Source of the DNA: Planctomycetaceae bacterium
Lineage (GTDB): Bacteria; Planctomycetota; Planctomycetia; Pirellulales; Pirellulaceae
Assembly: GCA_003455945.1 (NCBI GenBank)
Contig: DMPQ01000017.1
Coordinates: forward strand, 3,020-8,559
Direction: 5' to 3'
DNA: 5,540 nt
Positions 4,563 through 5,540 of this stretch are shown here, one piece after another. Position 1 is the stretch's first letter. Each line of letters begins with the position of its first letter. The notes below the pieces were generated by a model that worked only from the letters and a program-made list of their open reading frames with translations, did not search any database and was not told the DNA's origin. The translations under genes were made by a program, and so were the position numbers.

Positions 4563-5540
4563 ATGCTCGAACAGCGCGACCTCAAGCAGGACCTGATCGC
4601 CATCGGTCTGTTCGGAGTCGTCCTGTTTCTCGGCCTCTCGCTGCTGAGCTACGATCCGGCCGATCCGGTCGTCCCGCCGCTCGAACCGCTCGGGTGGCTC
4701 CACGTTTCGGACCCGCTCGTCTCGCCGCTCAACGCCGCCCCCGAAAACGCCTGCGGGCGGTGGGGATCCTGGTTGGCCGACGCCTGTTTCAGCGGCTTCG
4801 GCTACGCGGCGTACCTGGGGCTGTTGGTCCTCGGCGCCGCCGACGTCGCCCTCCTGCGCCGCCGACCGATCGATTCCCCTTGGCTCCGCGCCATCGGTTT
4901 TCTCGTGACGCTGCTCGGATCGGCGACCTTGCTCGGGCTGCTGATTCCCGAGTGGTCTCCCGGTCCGATCATCGGCTCCGGCGGCTATCTCGGCGCGCTC
5001 GGCAGCGGGGCGCTGCGGATGCACTTCGCCACGCTCGGCGCGGTCGTGCTCGCCGCCAGCGTCTCGATCTGCGGCCTGCTGCTGCTGACCGACTATGAGC
5101 TGATCCGCTTCGCTCGCTGGACCGCGTCGCGCGCGTTCGGAGTCGCCGCGATCGCCGCTCCCGCCGCCGGCACGCTCCTGAAGCATCGTCTGCGCCGTTC
5201 CCGCGCGGCGGACGACGAAACCTCCGAGGAGGACGAAGAGGGGGGCGCGTCGCTCGCCGGCGCCTCATCCGGCCCCTCGGTCCGCATTTCGGGGCGCGCC
5301 GCGAGTCCGACCGGCAAGAGCGGCGGCCGCGACGATCTGAGCGATGCGATCGCCGCTTGGGGGCGAGGGGAATCGCCGGGAGCGTCGAGCGACGACGACG
5401 AGGAAGAAGCGGAGGACGAGGAGCTCGACGACGAGGCCGACGACGAAGCGGAAGCGTCGGACGACGTCGACTCGGAAGAGGAAGAGACGGCCGAAGCCGA
5501 AGCACCTCAGGTCGCCGGCCCGATGGTCCGCAAGGGGACC
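4563..5540 (+). CDS. ftsK: FtsK/SpoIIIE-type DNA translocase, N-terminal part only
   Basis: FtsK proteins are membrane-anchored hexameric ATPases that pump chromosomal DNA across the closing septum. The frame starts at ATG 4563 and is still open at the right edge, giving 326 codons. It has four hydrophobic segments at about residues 11-29, 72-98, 108-128 and 152-176. SYDPADP (29-35) follows the first, and NACGRWGSWLAD (62-73) leads into the second; both are typical of the FtsK 4TM domain (compare the family's SYxPxDP and N-x-xGxxGA patterns). Residues 205-216 are basic and 277-315 form a strongly acidic Asp/Glu linker. The alpha-beta-gamma motor, including Walker A and B, lies beyond the window, so translocase activity is inferred. 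The ribosome-binding site is weak (GGTGAG, 4 nt spacing); an in-frame GTG at 4554 would add three residues, and a TAG at 4533 closes the frame. Confidence 0.88.
   Translation, partial: MLEQRDLKQDLIAIGLFGVVLFLGLSLLSYDPADPVVPPLEPLGWLHVSDPLVSPLNAAPENACGRWGSWLADACFSGFGYAAYLGLLVLGAADVALLRRRPIDSPWLRAIGFLVTLLGSATLLGLLIPEWSPGPIIGSGGYLGALGSGALRMHFATLGAVVLAASVSICGLLLLTDYELIRFARWTASRAFGVAAIAAPAAGTLLKHRLRRSRAADDETSEEDEEGGASLAGASSGPSVRISGRAASPTGKSGGRDDLSDAIAAWGRGESPGASSDDDEEEAEDEELDDEADDEAEASDDVDSEEEETAEAEAPQVAGPMVRKGT

Noticed and set aside
4368..5505. Minus-strand open frames opposite ftsK
   Set aside because: They are antisense to a clear FtsK N-terminus; their Arg/Ser-rich and Glu/Gln-rich content is the mirror of the GC-rich and acidic-linker codons.
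1..5540. CRISPR array, insertion sequence, tRNA or rRNA
   Set aside because: No spaced direct repeats, transposase-like frame, terminal inverted repeats or cloverleaf pattern was seen on either strand.

Overview
The window is a high-GC bacterial chromosome segment whose proteins read best as a planctomycete (phylum Planctomycetota). This is inferred from the style of the N-terminal FtsK region, the look of the ribosomal proteins, and a small secreted protein carrying an isolated secretin-like motif. No 16S gene is present, so the phylum is an inference and nothing finer is claimed.

Positions 1-3000, minus strand: the first part of the S10 ribosomal-protein operon in canonical order, rpsJ (S10), rplC (L3), rplD (L4), rplW (L23) and rplB (L2, cut by the left edge after 235 residues). 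The rplD-rplW and rplW-rplB gaps are short. The rpsJ-rplC (130 nt) and rplC-rplD (82 nt) gaps are wide, and each holds a 7-bp tetraloop hairpin.

Positions 3001-3662: a non-coding stretch of about 660 nt upstream of rpsJ. On the minus strand it has two promoter-like sites, each TTGACG plus a 17-nt spacer and a weaker -10 box. Between them lies a cluster of strong stem-loops in which one hairpin arm is duplicated upstream, so mutually exclusive folds are possible. This is the best candidate in the window for something undescribed: a structured leader of the S10 operon.

Positions 3663-4175, minus strand: a 170-residue secreted protein with a signal peptide and a secretin-core-like segment but no other secretin domains. 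Two hairpins follow its stop.

Positions 4176-4562: a divergent intergenic region with two marked stem-loops. Positions 4563-5540, plus strand: the N-terminal 326 codons of an FtsK/SpoIIIE-type DNA translocase (four membrane segments, then a long acidic linker), cut by the right edge before the motor.

The S10 genes make structural parts of the ribosome and are probably co-transcribed. The secretin-like gene and ftsK are divergently arranged and have no evident functional link to them. There is no CRISPR array, mobile element, tRNA or rRNA.
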